Part shown: piece by piece, positions 51,497-62,462 of the stretch
Position numbering within the stretch: the stretch's first letter is position 1
Layout: every line of letters begins with the position of its first letter
Assembly: GCA_946807835.1 (NCBI GenBank)
Contig: OX327686.1
Span: forward strand, 15,252,001-15,316,000
DNA from: Ailanthus altissimus
Lineage: Eukaryota > Streptophyta > Magnoliopsida > Sapindales > Simaroubaceae
DNA length: 64,000 nt
Reading direction: 5' to 3'
Notes under the pieces: generated by a model
The model's input: only the letters and a program-made list of their open reading frames with translations
Told to the model about the DNA's origin: nothing
Databases searched by the model: none
Made by a program: the position numbers and the translations under genes

Positions 51497-53174
51497 AATG
51501 AGATTTTGAAATTTTAGCTTATCTTCTTACTCTTATATAATAGAGAAACAAAACTCAGAGCATGGAAGGTTGAGCAGCCCCAACATTTATTTTTCTTCTA
51601 CAGAAACACAAAAACTCCTTTTCTCTTTCTCTCCAAAGTAATACATAGTTATGTTAGAAAACTGATGTTCTTGCTCAAGTTGAAGAAGTGGATGTTGGTA
51701 TCGTATATTAATTTCCTTTTATCTCTTTATATAGAATTGCATATGTACTTTTCTGTATGTGATATTCCGCATTTTGTTGATGGATCCTTGTGACTAGAAA
51801 TCAAAACTAGAAGTGGTAATGCATTTTGTTGAAACAGAGAAACCTGTTCATGATCATCTATCTCAGTTTGGAGATATTTTGAACTACTTGATTTTTGCTT
51901 AGTGCTTTGACTGCTTTCCACAAAGAATTCTTCTGAAGTTGAACGTAATTAGCAACAATTTCATCAATTTTCTTTTCCATTCACAAAGCTATGTTTTTCC
52001 ATTCACAAAGCTATGTTTTTAATTATAATCCAATAACTTAGACAATTGTCCATATCAATGCTTGTTGAGTAAATGATTTGGTTGCTTGTTCTAAATAGCT
52101 TATGGGTCATTTAATGTCTTTGCTTTTGTACTTGTGCCTACTTCATAATGTTGACTTGTAGTTGATAATAATGGTCTTTTGATTTAAGTATAATTTTCAT
52201 GTCTTATTGCCCATGCAAATAAAACATTGGAATGTTTTGATAGATTGATTGGATTAATTACACAATTTGTGTTATGCTTGCTTAGTTTAGCAATGTTTAT
52301 ACATCATAGACTTGTGCGTGATTATGGAATTGGGATGTTGATGTATAATGTTGTTCATTGTTAAACAACTTCATGTGTGAGAATTATATTAAGTTAATAT
52401 TTCTGTGAATGTATTCGTTTAAACATGTGTCCCCTGAATTTTATTCATCTATTCCTAGACTGTGTATTGTGAAATGGTTTGATGGAAGATGAGGCAAAGT
52501 TGACAGGTAAAATAAATATAATATGATATGAAACAGGGCAATTTTTTTTATGTTGTGTTTTGTTTGTTTCAATTAAGTATGGTTACAGCATTTTATCAAC
52601 TATATTAGATGCTTGATTTCTGAAACTGATGGGAATTCGTCATTATTACTGCTGCTACTGTTTTTGAAAATTCTTCTTAATGCTAATAGTTTTCTTTTTT
52701 TTTTCTAGGCAACAATACATGGAAATAAAGCGTGGAATGTTTGTCCAAATTACATGTGAAATTGTGTTATTTAGCTCTTTTCTAATCAAATACTAGTGCT
52801 ATATAAAGTTCATTATGTAAGTAATGAATAATGATTATTAATTTTTCCTTAATTCATTTTATTGGTGGTAAATTTACAGTACTTATGAACAATGAAATGC
52901 AATTCTTTACTGTTGCCAAGTTTCAGTTATTACTATAATACTTTTATTTTATTTTATTTTTTTCATTAAAAGGTCGTGAGGTAAAGGGTTGATTTTCTCT
53001 TCTTCTCTCCTTAAACTTATCTATGATATCATTTTTTATAAAACGTAGTCGGTGATGTTTATTTTGTAGCGTTTATTATAAAATAGCTAATTGTTAAGTA
53101 AACTTATGATTATGTTATTCTTTTTTCATTCTTCTAGCTTTTCTTTTTTCTAAATAAATGAATGTCATATACAG
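51497..53174. other. Interior of the Pack-CACTA element without recognised exons
   Basis: T-rich, intron-like text. A possible small exon follows 'tttctag' at about 52710, and a perfect 'ccattcacaaagctatgttttt' duplication lies near 51975-52020. Nothing assignable. Confidence 0.4.
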
Positions 53175-53333
53175 GAGGTTACCTTCAGAGTAGACTATGC
53201 TGTACCCAGTATAGGCCGAGAATTTGGTTCGATCATTCTTGGTGATAAAAATATGGTGATGCTGGTTGTTTCTGAAGTGTTGGGGATCAACTTACTTGCA
53301 AGATTATGTTTGAAGAAAATTGTGAAATGCTAA
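53175..53333 (+). pseudogene. Captured exon of unknown origin
   Basis: After ATACAG, 52 codons stay open (starting EVTFRVDYAVPSIGREFG) before TAA. Codon texture is gene-like and GC content higher than around it. I do not recognise the family. It may be the last exon of a fifth captured gene. Confidence 0.4.
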
Positions 53334-54559
53334 CTATATTGCTTTTGATAATTTTTATGAAAATTGGTTGGATAAAGTTTATTTCATCAAAGGTGCTTTG
53401 TTATTTTGTATCTTTGTCTGGATAATATATGTACAAAGGTGCTTTGTACATATGTACTGCTTTGTACATATGTTATTTCTTTGTTTTCCCTTATGAAGTT
53501 ATATTAGTCTTTTAAAATTTAATTTGAGATACTTTGTAAAGTTTATAAAATTTAGTTTGGATGGTTTGATAATTGTAGTTTTATTTATAAATAAATAAAT
53601 AAATAATTTGATATTTATTTAGATGTGTTATTTATGTATGAAATTTTAGTTTATAAATAAATTTAAATTATAGTCTAATAATTTAAATTTGAAATTATAA
53701 AAAAATATTTTAAATTAAATATAAAATCTTTGACACTATAGTGTTAATAATTTTCTGATACTATAATATTAACAATTTATTGATACTACAGTGTTAGAGA
53801 TTTACTGATATTACAGAATTAATAATTCATTGATACTATGATATTAAAGAATTATTAATATTATATTTTTGTCAATGATTTATTAATATTAGGATATTAA
53901 AGATTTATTAACATTTTAAATAGTATTAGTAATTTTTTGATTTAAACAACATTAACATTATAAAATAGTGTCAATAAAGGTATTGATAAAATTTTTCATT
54001 AATGTTAACTTTGCGTCAATAAAAATTATTTTTATAGTAGTGATAAATTTCATGTGTTAAAAAGACTATGCAAATGTAATTTCAAAGTGTTATTAGATCT
54101 ACTTATGAAATATAAGTTTATCGATGCATTTCCAAGTGGTTACCACCTTAACGCATTCCAAGTGTCACCCACATCACATGTTTTGGCATTTAACTTCTTG
54201 TAAGTTTTCTACAGGTTCAACAATTCTTCAACACTTCGATACATTTACTTCATTTTTATTAATTTCCAAGCTAAATTTTATATTTTCAGATAAAACTTCA
54301 CAGCTTAAAGCTTTAATCCTTTTCTTTGCCTTTCCTCTTTTATTGTCTTTCTGCTTTATTTCATCACAAAACTATTACTTTTTTTTTTTTCAAAAGTTAT
54401 TCTACGTTTCCTTATAATTCAATTTTTCTTTCCGTAAGTAATTCCTCATTTTTACTTACAATTCCTTCTTCCAAAATCTATATCTCATTCGTTTGTAAAA
54501 ATAATTCTTCCTTTCGTAAGTTGATTTTCGTTCCAATACAGTTAATTCTTTCTTCTGAA

Positions 54560-54935
54560 AGTTGATTTTCATTTTTGCACCAATAATTTGACTTTTCGCA
54601 AGTCGTTCCTCAAATCCGTATGAACAAACCAATCTTCTACAAGCATATAAGTCAATCTTTCAAAAGCTATTCTTGACCAAAACAGTTTTTCAAAGACTAT
54701 TCCTCCTTCCCACACATAACCAAATCGATCTTTCACAAATTGTTCCTCCTCAATCAACCAAGTCGGGTTCTTCCACAAATTATTTCTCCTTCCTACATAA
54801 CCAAATTGGTCTTTAACAAGCTATTTCTCCTTCCTACACAACCAAATAGGTCTTCCACAAGCTATTTCTCTTTCTTATACAAATAAATCAGCCTTCCACA
54901 AACTAGTTCTCCTTCTAACACCACAAAATCAATCT
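54560..54935. repeat. 41-bp pyrimidine-rich minisatellite
   Basis: The unit 'aaccaaatnggtctttnacaagctatttctccttcctacac' is best preserved at 54785-54910, with exact 41-base spacing over three units. Several more degenerate units precede it from about 54560. Short frames here on either strand are by-products. Confidence 0.75.
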
Positions 54936-55293
54936 TATTTCTTAGTCTTTATAGTCTGACTATTACTTCCACTTTGAACATATTGCAAGACTATTACTTC
55001 CTCTAATCAAAGCCACAATATCACTTTGCCATATCAATTCATAAAAATACATTAATTCTTTCTAGTGAAAACATCAAGTTATAAATCCATACTTATTCTA
55101 TCATAGTTTCAAACCAAGCATCCATATCTGGAAGTAACATAACTTATAATAGTAATTTATAAGTGAGAAAATTAACCAAACTTGACAGTTAGTATTTTTA
55201 TGCAAAATTAATGGCTAAATTCCTTGTCGCATTTATATTTTGCAAATAATTTAGTCTAATATAAGATTTCATATTTAATGACAAGATTATGCA

Positions 55294-55321
<28 letters not shown>
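55294..55321. repeat. (TA)n microsatellite
   Basis: About 13 TA units. Confidence 0.9.
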
Positions 55322-55326
<5 letters not shown>

Positions 55327-55479
55327 GAACATTTGGATTTAATAGGATCAAACCTTACGATCTGCATTATCTTATAAAAGATAGATAAAATTGAAGTTAA
55401 GAATGGCTCTTACCGTTTAATCCCCACAGACAGTGTTACTCAAAGTTCCAAAACAATTACCTTCACGCTCATGTTCTTG

Positions 55480-55900
55480 TCCACCCAAATAACCAAAGGC
55501 GCCTGCATTCATTTGCAAAAGAGACTTCAACGCTCAAGTTAGTAGGATGAAAGATAGGTTCAATAGAAAATTTAATAATTACAATAGAAAGTAAAATTTG
55601 AATAATACGTGTGTTTGAAGAATTTTCCATTCAAACCCCATTCTAAGTGCATATCAATTGTTTTGAAAGTCTCTTTCCCATGTTCAAATAGATTTTTCTC
55701 ACTACCTTAATTTACAAAGGGTTTTTGGAAGAAAATAATTTTTCTTTAAAATCTTCTCATCCGTTAGATTAATCTTGAAGTTTAAGATTATTTAATCTTG
55801 AAGTTTAAGATTATTCTTTCTTTAATAGATGTTATTTTTATTTTATTTTATTATTATCTATTTGAACACTTTATGATAGGTGGTATATTATAATTGGCCA
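55480..55900 (+). repeat. Dispersed repeat Z, copy 2
   Basis: Partner of 43440-43880, same orientation. A 'tcttgaagtttaagattatt' duplication lies near 55772-55815. Non-coding. Confidence 0.7.
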
Positions 55901-57399
55901 ATACTAATTATGTTAAATTTAATAGCTATAAAGAGCAATTGAGATCAATGTAAATTAGATCCATTGTAACACAGTTTACCCACCTTCATTTAAGATAAAT
56001 TGGGTCTATAATCTATTTTTTAAATAATATCTACCCATTTTACATGTGAGAAAAAGGAATTGAAAGCTGAGATCACTTTTCACACAATATATTGAGTGAA
56101 AAGGAGTTAATTAATTATAAGGTTATATGAAATTGTCCTCGTAGTTCATAAATTAGAAGACTACATGTTACAGAAGCATCACATTATCTACGTACAAATA
56201 TAAATTTATTGGTCACGTCTTCTTTTTGGCTACTTTAATCATGACGTGATCTTATTGAAGTTATGTTGTCTCTTCGCTCTTTTCTTTTATTCATCAGTTC
56301 TCATGTTATCAGATCACATTGGGGCTTGGCCACGTTGAGCACAATGGCTCTTCCATCCACGTCTTCATTTGTTTGAGTTATCCATATAAATAAATGGGAC
56401 CTAAGAAAAGACATTTGGATTCCGATTAATGAATTTAGACTCAACCTCCATTCTTTATAATTTCTCTTTTATATTTTTTTTAACTTATTGTTATTGTCCT
56501 TTGTATTCATTCTTATTTTCGCGACGCTATCAGCTTAATTGGATATCCATTCTCAAGCTTCATTAGGGTCCTAATTCTATTAGATTGTGGACATATTTTG
56601 ATGTGCACAAATAGGCGTCCAACAATAAAATAGGTCATCACATGTTAAATGATAAATCTTCCGAATAGATTTGACGAATGCCTTTTAAATTTGTTAATGA
56701 AAATGCTCCTATTATATTGTAGTAATTAAGAAAAAAAAGTAAAGTAAAAAAACACATGTCTAGGCAGATTAAGATATTATTTTTTTATATTAAATTAATA
56801 AAAACTCATAAAAAACTCTTACAAAAAAATCACAAAGAATTCTTTTTTTTTTTTAAAAAGAATTACAATAATTACTCTCTCAATTGCTTTTATGTAGTGA
56901 TTTATGTAATGATCGCCTATTAAAACTAAAATAAGACCTTTTATATAGCTACATACGTTCTAAGTTAACCATAATACGAGTTAGAATTAAATAGGATATT
57001 CTAACCAACTTAGGGGTTTTCTTATTTTTGTAACAGGTTGCATTAACGTTAGGGCTTAGGCTTAGGAACGCAAGGGCGTTGGCTAGAATGTTGGGGCTTT
57101 GTCTTAGAATGTTAGGGCTTTCTCTTAGATAACTCACCTATACCACTTATTAGAATTTATGCGGCGGTGTTCCCTCTTGGACCCTAGGCGTTCACTCGAT
57201 TCAAATATCTTCACACTTCGAGTCTTTACACTTTCACTTCGCGTCTCTTTTGCATTGGTTTCATTCTAAATCATTTCCAACATAATTTTTGATAATCTTC
57301 TCACAAATGCCCTCCTTGATTCAAAACCATTCAAGAAGCTTTCAAGATTTTTTATCTCCGCGTTACCTTTGTTTCTTACACAGGGGCGACTCCGGTTAA
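55901..57399. other. Intergenic AT-rich stretch, no recognisable gene
   Basis: No gene-like frame. A short 'agaatgttrgggctttstcttag' direct repeat occurs near 57087-57127. Confidence 0.4.
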
Positions 57400-57705
57400 A
57401 TCTTGCATAGAACGAACTTACCCGAAAGCAGTGGCTTGGTTAACATATCAACAAGATTTTCAAATGACTGAATTTTTGTTAGACTAATCTTGCCACTTTG
57501 AACTATCTCTCTAATGAAATGGAGCCGCACATAAATGTATTTTGGCCTTTAGTGAAATACTTAATGCTTGCTTAGGTGTATGACATTTTGGTTATCACAA
57601 TATATACCTGTGTTAATGTCATCAATAGCCATTATCTTTACGTAGATTCCTTTTAACTACACGGCCTCCTTAATAGCTTCATTCACAGTTATATACTTCA
57701 CCTCC
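57400..57705 (-). pseudogene. Ty1/copia RNase H relic
   Basis: Minus-strand conceptual reading follows the C-terminal end of copia polyproteins in order: 'EVKYITVNEAIKEAV', 'LKGI', 'YCDNQNVIHLSKH', 'HFELS' and a '..LVDMLTKPL'-like tail near 57440. Stops and shifts interrupt it at least four times. It shows a Ty1/copia element once lay here; no LTR is identified with it. Confidence 0.75.
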
Positions 57706-57842
57706 ATAAAAGAAATAATAGCTAAAAGAAATGTAACTAAAAAAACAAAAAAAAATAAATGTAACTCTACAATAAAAAGAAAAATGTTTAAATTAAGAAT
57801 AAGATAGATTGGTTTTAGTATTAATAAAAAATAATAGATAAT

Positions 57843-58285
57843 TCCTCAACAATGGTGCCAAAAACTTGTTGTGTGTGATAATAACGCATGTGCATGCTAC
57901 CGTGAATAATACGTGATGAGTAAAGTATTGTTCTCACGAGGAATTACGATTATTTTATATTAAGTATTAAAATTATGTCCCCTTAATCTTATTCACATGA
58001 TTAATAACTCAAATGATTAGGACTATAATTGTCATTTAATACTTCACTTGAATCTAATTATTCCCTTTAAATTAATTTGTAAATATGAATTGTTAATTAA
58101 GAACTCTAATATCTTCACAAGCCTCTTCTAATGGTCAAGTAAAAATACCTCATTCAATCAATTATCTATGATAATTAAATTGAAGTAAGATTCATTAAGT
58201 GTAGGTCCTTAATTAGTTGTATATACCATATGAGTATATTCTTATCTCATATAAAACTCAAAGTTATTATGCAGTGATCATACTA
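57843..58285 (-). mobile_element. Athila-like LTR with degraded primer site (minus strand)
   Basis: 57843-57860 is the complement of a degraded TGGCGCC-type primer site, and the LTR starts at 57867 (TG). It matches the LTR at 6413-6955 and, inverted, 58985-59405. No gag remains on its inner (left) side, which is instead the copia relic. Confidence 0.65.
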
Positions 58286-58984
58286 TTAGACATGTAATGT
58301 TATTTATGCCTTTAAAGCATGTGAAATAATATTTTATTTGATTAGTAAAAGTTTATTCATACATATGATTGAGCATACATTGATGAGCCCATATTTATAA
58401 AGTATGTGATCTATGTATTAGGCATATGATTCTAATACATAAAGTATAGATCACAAGTTTTTTTATAAATTAAATCTAGTTAATAATTATTAATGAAAAA
58501 AGATATTTCATTATGTAAGGTTGTAATTTTTCTGCTTTTTATAGTGGATGATTTGTCTTGATCATCGAAGTAAACTTCGAGTAGAAAAACTAGTGTATAT
58601 GTTAAATTGAGAGGGACTACTATAAATTTTGATATGGTTAACTAAATGTCATATTTCTTAATTTGCAAAAGCTTTAATAAGCTTGATTGATCTCAATCCT
58701 GAGTAGGTAATGAACTTATATTCATGCATTGTATCTTTTGAGTTATCATAGAGTGAAATTCTTATAAATGATTAAAACTTCGATAGCTTGGAGATATAAT
58801 TTCATAAGTCATAGGAACATATATTAGTAAGATGGAATCTAATAAATAATATACACCTAAACTGTTTGTAGTACTTGATCATAAGAATCTATGACCGTAA
58901 TTTATTCAATAAATTATTTATTGAATAATAATATTTATTTATAAATATTAAAAGTGATCATTAGAACATTCAATGACTTAGTGA
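58286..58984. other. Unassigned stretch between two inverted LTR pieces
   Basis: AT-rich and non-coding. It contains a small perfect foldback near 58900-58930 ('aatttattcaataaattatttattgaataa'). It may be an unrelated insertion that split or joined the flanking LTRs. Confidence 0.35.
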
Positions 58985-59405
58985 AAAATAAGTAATTAAA
59001 GAAGTAATAGGAATATAGGTATTTGGTAAATTAAGGTATACTTGCATGACCTTGGAAGAGGCTTGTGAATACATTAGTGTCTTGATCAATAATAAAGACT
59101 AAGTGAGTTAAATATTAGAGGGTTAATCATAAAAAAACATATTGAGGGATAATATTAATCCTAGGTTTTCTCTACATTGCTATCACCTAATTTTCATTGC
59201 ATTGTGTTTTGCTTTTTATATTTCTTACATTCTTTCTTAGATTTTTATTTTTCTGAATAATTATTAGGAAGATATAATTTTAGTAATTGGTTAAAAAGAA
59301 ACAATTATCCCTGCGGGTTCGACATCCGACTTATTTAGTCTCTTTATTACTTGCATACGATAGTGTATACTTGCACTTAATTTATGATATAGAAATATCG
59401 CATCA
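58985..59405 (+). repeat. 5' LTR (3' part) of the gag-pro element
   Basis: The segment ends ...ATCGCATCA at 59405, just before the primer site. The text 'caattatccctgcgggttcgacatccgactta' near 59303-59335 is typical of Athila/Tat-type LTR tails. The start of this LTR should read TGATAAGTGC, as in the 3' LTR at 63912, but I could not find it upstream, so the 5' LTR may be truncated. Confidence 0.7.
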
Positions 59406-59411
59406 AGTTTT

Positions 59412-59429
59412 TGGCGCCGTTGCCGGGGA
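59412..59429 (+). other. Primer binding site, tRNA-Asp type
   Basis: TGGCGCCGTTGCCGGGGA is complementary to the 3' end of plant tRNA-Asp, the primer of Athila-group Ty3/gypsy elements. Confidence 0.9.
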
Positions 59430-59566
59430 TAATTATCTACTTTTTCACCAATATTAATACCAATCTTTCTAGTTTTTACTTTAGAATTTTTTTTTATTTT
59501 TATTTTTCTTAATTTAGTTTTACTTTCTTTGTTACGAGGTACATGCGAAGATAGAAAAGTGAAGAC

Positions 59567-60634
59567 TTGATTGCTTTTGATCCAGAGATTGAAAGAACTT
59601 TACGAAGAATTAGAAGAGAGCAAAATCAAGTCAACACCATGGAAGACCAAGTACTAATTGCACCCGACAATGAAGGAAGACCACTAAGGGAATATGCTGT
59701 TCCCTTAGTTAATGGAATCCATTCGAGCATCCAAAGACCAACTGTTCAAGCTAACAACTTTGAGATCAAGCCAAGCACCATTCAAATGCTCAAGGATTCG
59801 GTACAATTTGGTGGACTGCTCAATGACGATCCAAACATGCACATCATCAACTTCTTGGAGATATGTGATACATTCAAGTACAATGAGGTGTCCGATGATG
59901 CAATCCGTCTAAGATTGTTTCCTTTTTCCTTGAGAGACAAAGCAAAAAGCTGGCTGTTATCACTTCCATCTGGATCTATAGCTACATGGGATGATCTTGC
60001 ACAAAAGTTCCTCGCCAAATATTTTCCACCTGCTAAAACTGCCAAGATGAGGAACGACATCACATCATTCCTACAACTAGATGGAGAATCTCTTTATGAG
60101 GCATGGGAGAGATACAAGGATATGCAAAGAAAATGTCCTCATCATGGAGTTCCGAAGTGGTTGCTTGTACAAACATTCTACAATGGATTAGCCGGTCAAT
60201 TCAGAACAATAGTAGATGCTGCAGCTGGAGGAGCACTTATGAATAAATCCACCGATGAAGCTTATGATCTACTAGATGAGATGGCGTCCAATGCCTATCA
60301 ATGGCCCACTGAAAGGTCAACCACAAGAAAGATTGCTGGATTACATGAAGTAGACACTTTGACTACATTATCTGCCCAAGTCAACCTCTTGACCAAACAA
60401 TTAAGCAACTTGGGAGTTAATGCTATCAAGAGTCAACCAATCACTTGCGATTTCTGTGGAAGCAATCATGCTAATGGACAATGCATGGAGACTGCTCAAT
60501 ATGTAGGGGACTTCAACCGCAACAATCCTAATTCAAATTTTTACAATCCTGGTTGGAGAAATCATCCCAACTTTTCATGGAGCAATAATAATCAAGGACA
60601 GTATTCTAAAGCTCCTCCTGGCTTCCAACCGTAA
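59567..60634 (+). CDS. Athila-like gag (first part), open frame between two stops
   Basis: The frame codes 356 codons, with no ATG at the 5' edge. The likely original ATG at 59543 is followed three codons later by TAG (59552-59554). The product has the retrotransposon gag domain (about residues 75-215, with 'FPFSLRDKAKSWL', 'LYEAWERYKDMQRKCPHHG' and 'LLVQTFYNGL'). A zinc knuckle C-x2-C-x3-H-x4-C lies at about 294-306, and an Asn-rich 'FYNPGWRNHPNFSW' tail follows. The stop TAA at 60632 separates it, in the same frame, from the protease part. In a working element this would be the capsid and nucleocapsid. Confidence 0.88.
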   Translation: MIAFDPEIERTLRRIRREQNQVNTMEDQVLIAPDNEGRPLREYAVPLVNGIHSSIQRPTVQANNFEIKPSTIQMLKDSVQFGGLLNDDPNMHIINFLEICDTFKYNEVSDDAIRLRLFPFSLRDKAKSWLLSLPSGSIATWDDLAQKFLAKYFPPAKTAKMRNDITSFLQLDGESLYEAWERYKDMQRKCPHHGVPKWLLVQTFYNGLAGQFRTIVDAAAGGALMNKSTDEAYDLLDEMASNAYQWPTERSTTRKIAGLHEVDTLTTLSAQVNLLTKQLSNLGVNAIKSQPITCDFCGSNHANGQCMETAQYVGDFNRNNPNSNFYNPGWRNHPNFSWSNNNQGQYSKAPPGFQP

Positions 60635-60667
60635 ATCCAGCAAGAGAAAAAATCAGACATTGAAGAC

Positions 60668-62113
60668 ATGCTCTTACAATTTATGAAGAAAACAGATGCA
60701 CTCTTCCAAAGTCAAGCAGCTTCACTTAGAGCCTTGGAGAATCAAGTAGGACAACTTGCTACAGCAATAAACAATCGACCTCAAGGAACTCTACCAAGCA
60801 ACACCGAAGTCAATCCAAAAGGAAGCGTAGAACAGTGCCAAGCCATCTCCCTAAGAAGTGGTAAAGTTTTACATGATAACACTCCTCAACCACAGCTTTC
60901 AGAGATGATAGAGAAGGAAAAAGAACTAGTGGTCCAGCAAGATGACGTGCAACCATATAGACCACCTATACCATTTCCTCAGAGATTACAGCAGCTAAGA
61001 AGTCAAGAGAAGAGTGATGAGACACAGAAAAGCATAGAATCTGGTATTCAAGTACAAGAACAGAAAAGTGAAAATACAGCAGAAGATACCAGTAGCAATC
61101 CGCAGAAGCAACCTACGCAGTCATTCACTCCACCACCTCCATTTCCTCAGAGGCTGCAAAAGAAGAAACTAGATAAGCAAATTTCTAAATTTCTTGATAT
61201 TTTTAAGAAATTACATATTAATCTTCCTTTTGCAGATGCACTGGAGCAAATGCCGAGCTATGTGAAATTTATGAAGGAAATCCTATCAAAGAAGAGAAGA
61301 ATAGATGACTTCGAGACTGTGGCCCTGACGGAAGAGTGTAGCGCCATCCTCCTAAAGAAGCTACCTCCAAAGCTCAAAGATCCTGGGAGTTTCACCATAC
61401 CATGCTCAATTGGGAATTATGATTTTGGGAAAGCACTTTGTGATCTAGAAGCTAGCATCAATCTTATGCCATTGTCCGTGTATAAAAAGTTGGGACTGAA
61501 AGAAGCCAAACCAACAAATATCACACTTCAGTTAGCAGATCGTTCTCTCACCTATCCTAAGGGATTAATTGAAGATGTGTTGGTTAAGGTCGATAAATTC
61601 ATCTTCCCTGCCGATTTTATTGTTTTGGATATGGAAGAAGACAAGGAGATCCCAATCATCCTTGGAAGACCCTTCCTAGCCACTGGAAGAACAATTATTG
61701 ATGTGCAAAAAGGGGAGTTGACCATGAGGGTACAAGAGGATACAGTCACTTTTAAGGTCTTCAAGGAGATCAAATTACCAACTGAAAATGAAGACTGTTT
61801 TTGCATTAATGTGGTGCATCCAAGCGTTAAGCAAATTAAAGATATGGAGACATTGGATCCTCACATCCGAAAAAGAGCATTGAAGCATAGGAAGGCAAGA
61901 GAGAAGAAGAAAAAGCAGCATCACGACGAAGCAAGCAAAGAGAAAGAAAAGGAAGAACCATCTCCCCAGTCTAAGATTAAAGTCTTTCCGGAGAGACATA
62001 AGGAGAATGCAGCAAAAGATACTACCCGAGATTTAATTGCAAAAATATGGAAGCCAAAAAAAGAAGAAAGCCAGCAAGATCACTTACACAAATGCTTCCA
62101 TCAGCATCTTTGA
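60668..62113 (+). CDS. Athila-like gag C-terminus and aspartic protease
   Basis: 481 codons from ATG 60668, in the same frame as the upstream gag with one stop between. The N-terminal part has 'LENQVGQLA' and 'CQAISLRSGK', typical of this family, then Pro/Gln-rich linkers with two 'PFPQRL' motifs. The retropepsin-like domain covers about 215-370, with 'LCDLEASINLMPLSVYKKLGL' (catalytic Asp259) and the flap/second motif 'IILGRPFLAT' (331-340). The family usually has D-L-G-A-S; here Gly is Glu, which would probably impair catalysis. The C-terminus is Lys/Glu-rich. Reverse transcriptase, RNase H and integrase are absent: the frame ends and the family's post-coding text follows. Confidence 0.88.
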   Translation: MLLQFMKKTDALFQSQAASLRALENQVGQLATAINNRPQGTLPSNTEVNPKGSVEQCQAISLRSGKVLHDNTPQPQLSEMIEKEKELVVQQDDVQPYRPPIPFPQRLQQLRSQEKSDETQKSIESGIQVQEQKSENTAEDTSSNPQKQPTQSFTPPPPFPQRLQKKKLDKQISKFLDIFKKLHINLPFADALEQMPSYVKFMKEILSKKRRIDDFETVALTEECSAILLKKLPPKLKDPGSFTIPCSIGNYDFGKALCDLEASINLMPLSVYKKLGLKEAKPTNITLQLADRSLTYPKGLIEDVLVKVDKFIFPADFIVLDMEEDKEIPIILGRPFLATGRTIIDVQKGELTMRVQEDTVTFKVFKEIKLPTENEDCFCINVVHPSVKQIKDMETLDPHIRKRALKHRKAREKKKKQHHDEASKEKEKEEPSPQSKIKVFPERHKENAAKDTTRDLIAKIWKPKKEESQQDHLHKCFHQHL

Positions 62114-62261
62114 CCCACCATAAAAGAAAAGGAAGCCCCGTCAAGCCGATGACGTTAAATCAAGCGCTACTTGGGAGGCAACCCAAGGAAAGTATTATTA
62201 TTATTATTATCATTTTTTTAATTTTTTCAGCATTTAAAATAAAAAAAAAAACCAAGAATTT

Positions 62262-62462
62262 CAGCGCTCCAGCGGCATAACATGGCGCGGTAGCGACAGA
62301 AAAATCGAGACACCACCGCCCCCGCGGTACACGCAACATCGCGCCAGCGCAATTTCCAGTAACTGTGCAGAAATCAGCCTTCAGCGCTGCAGCGACATAC
62401 TATTATCGCGGCAGCGCCAGAACATCGCCCCAGCGATGGAGAGTCAGTGCGGCAGCGAAAAT
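62262..62462 (+). repeat. GC-rich degenerate repeat block
   Basis: Variants of 'cagcgctgcagcgacata' and 'gcggcagcgccag' recur about six to eight times in otherwise AT-rich DNA. A 77-codon open frame crosses part of it but has no similarity I recognise. Confidence 0.65.

Larger units (their letters stand above)
48874..54042 (+). mobile_element. Pack-CACTA element carrying host gene fragments
   Basis: The left end reads CATTATTACAAAAAAGAGTTTCATTAA. The complement of the right end reads CACTACTATAAAAATAATTTTTATTGA. They agree at most positions, with mainly C/T changes, and the right one is a standard CACTA terminus. Flanking triplets are ATG and ATA, an imperfect 3-bp target duplication. Subterminal 'attaataaattattgatattat'-type repeats lie inside both ends (48900-49050 and 53720-53960, inverse). 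The 5169-bp interior holds no transposase but carries exon-like pieces of at least four unrelated genes, all on the + strand. Such non-autonomous elements are called Pack-CACTA or Pack-TYPE transposons. Confidence 0.75.

Noticed and set aside
51727..51921. 64-codon minus-strand frame in the Pack-CACTA interior
   Set aside because: Ser/Lys/Gln-rich, antisense to all captured exons, no recognisable family.
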